DNA from: Desulfosudis sp034189195
GTDB taxonomy: Bacteria; Desulfobacterota; Desulfobacteria; Desulfobacterales; Desulfosudaceae
Length of the DNA: 7,059 bases
Direction: 5' to 3'
Assembly (NCBI GenBank): GCA_034189195.1
Contig: JAXHVI010000162.1
Location: forward strand, 1-7,059
Numbering within the stretch: position 1 is the first letter of the stretch; each line of letters begins with the position of its first letter. The notes beneath the pieces are model-generated. The model had not been told where the DNA came from. It did no database searches and worked only from the letters and a program-made list of their open reading frames with translations. Of the stretch, positions 6,506 through 7,059 are shown piece by piece. Made by a program: the position numbers and the translations under genes.

Positions 6506-6511
6506 CTCCTC
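6506..6511 (-). promoter_or_regulatory. Ribosome binding site deciding the DUF1844 start
   Basis: GAGGAG on the minus strand lies eight bases before ATG 6497. It abuts and partly overlaps the alternative GTG at 6506, which therefore cannot use it. Confidence 0.7.
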
Positions 6512-6532
6512 GTTGTATGCGGTCATGTAACC

Positions 6533-6586
6533 GGCACGGGCAGTGCCTGCGGGTATTGATCCACGGGCCGTGCGCACCGACCGTGG
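6533..6586 (-). repeat. Small inverted repeats in the serA-DUF1844 gap
   Basis: The 6498-6619 gap contains GGCAC/GTGCC (6533-6537 and 6543-6547, five-base loop). It also contains CCACGG/CCGTGG (6561-6566 and 6581-6586), with the palindrome GTGCGCAC (6570-6577) inside the latter's loop. No T-run follows, so there is no clear terminator for serA, and I cannot find a convincing promoter. They may be leader hairpins or a regulator site for DUF1844-htrA, or chance in GC-rich DNA. Confidence 0.3.
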
Positions 6587-6619
6587 GCGGTATATCGGGA
6601 TAAATGTAAGACCGGTTTG

Positions 6620-7059
6620 CTATTCGTCAAGCTCAAAAACCGTCACATCCTTGACCAGGGGAAGCTCTTTTAGGGCCGCCAGGGCATCATCTGGAATGCG
6701 CGATCCGGTTCTCAGAAAGATGATGTTACGCAGGTTGTCGCCCTTCTGGCCCACCTGCATACGCTCGATGTTGACGCCGAAGTCGCCCAGGGTGGTGCCG
6801 ATGCTGCCGATGGCGCCGGGCTTGTCCAGGTTGTGAATGATGGCGAAAAAACCTTTTGTGGGAATCATCTCCAGCCGGAAATCGTTGATCCGCACCACCC
6901 GGGCCTCATTTTTGCCGAAGATGGTGCCGGCCACGGTATGGGTGCCGGCGCCGGAGGTGACGCTGATGGTGATCAGGCTGGTGTAGTCGATGGGAAGGGT
7001 CTCGCTGCGGGTGGTGATGGCAATGCCCATCTCTCCGGCCAGGGAAGCGGCGTTTACCG
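6620..7059 (-). CDS. serA: D-3-phosphoglycerate dehydrogenase, C-terminal part (N-terminus outside window)
   Basis: SerA oxidises 3-phosphoglycerate to 3-phosphohydroxypyruvate with NAD+, the first step of serine synthesis. Only the last 145 residues are present; the catalytic and NAD-binding domains lie beyond the right edge. The visible part begins at VNAASLAGEMGI and runs through the end of the intervening (ASB) domain, with VVRINDFRLEMIP at 54-66. A C-terminal ACT domain follows (about 70-145), with LDKPGAIGSIGTTLGDFGVN at 77-96. This layout is that of the long type of PGDH found in Bacillus and Mycobacterium. Asp78 and Asn96 line up, from memory, with the serine-binding Asp463 and Asn481 of the M. 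tuberculosis enzyme, so serine feedback is plausible. A fragment this short could belong to a close paralogue, but the ASB plus ACT pair makes serA by far the best call. The stop is TAG at 6620-6622. Confidence 0.93.
   Translation of the reverse strand, partial: VNAASLAGEMGIAITTRSETLPIDYTSLITISVTSGAGTHTVAGTIFGKNEARVVRINDFRLEMIPTKGFFAIIHNLDKPGAIGSIGTTLGDFGVNIERMQVGQKGDNLRNIIFLRTGSRIPDDALAALKELPLVKDVTVFELDE

Noticed and set aside
1..7059. A hidden mobile element, CRISPR array, defence or toxin system
   Set aside because: Nearly all bases are covered by well-known housekeeping genes with consistent strand and style. There are no direct repeats, transposase motifs or foreign-looking segments.

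Overview
The window is an ordinary, densely packed stretch of a moderately GC-rich bacterial chromosome. Every protein gene and the one tRNA lie on the minus strand, so the genes read from right to left. The order is serA (3' part), a DUF1844 gene, a Do-type htrA/degP, ispE, tRNA-Gln(UUG), prs, rplY/ctc, pth and hppA (5' part). The series ispE, tRNA-Gln, prs, long L25, pth, together with an HtrA protease and a membrane pyrophosphatase, fits a Gram-negative anaerobe of the Desulfobacterota (former Deltaproteobacteria), perhaps a sulfate reducer. That placement is inferred from gene order and protein style, not from a database search.

Right part (6171-7059): the C-terminal 145 residues of D-3-phosphoglycerate dehydrogenase, then a 122-base gap with small inverted repeats, then a DUF1844 gene whose stop codon overlaps the htrA start (ATGA). 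The periplasmic serine protease HtrA (4717-6174) follows. Between htrA and ispE lie two inverted repeats. The stronger is a 16-bp stem with one bulged base, followed by four Ts, and it ends only 26 bases before the ispE start.

Middle (1338-4599): ispE (isoprenoid precursor kinase), a complete tRNA-Gln with encoded CCA, prs (PRPP synthetase), rplY (ribosomal protein L25 of the TL5/CTC type) and pth (peptidyl-tRNA hydrolase). Gaps are 22 to 61 bases, so this looks like one transcription unit joining isoprenoid, nucleotide and translation housekeeping. The tRNA would have to be cut out of the mRNA. The prs start is probably a TTG at 3604 with a good Shine-Dalgarno, rather than the GTG at 3634 that almost touches the tRNA CCA end.

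Left part (1-1279): the first 426 residues of a membrane-bound ion-pumping pyrophosphatase with a strong ribosome binding site. The rest lies outside the window.

I found no mobile element, CRISPR array, phage gene, toxin-antitoxin pair or defence system. The points worth a second look are start-site choices, leader structures and the DUF1844-htrA coupling. I see no convincing new biological system here. No gene-free stretch exceeds 300 bases.
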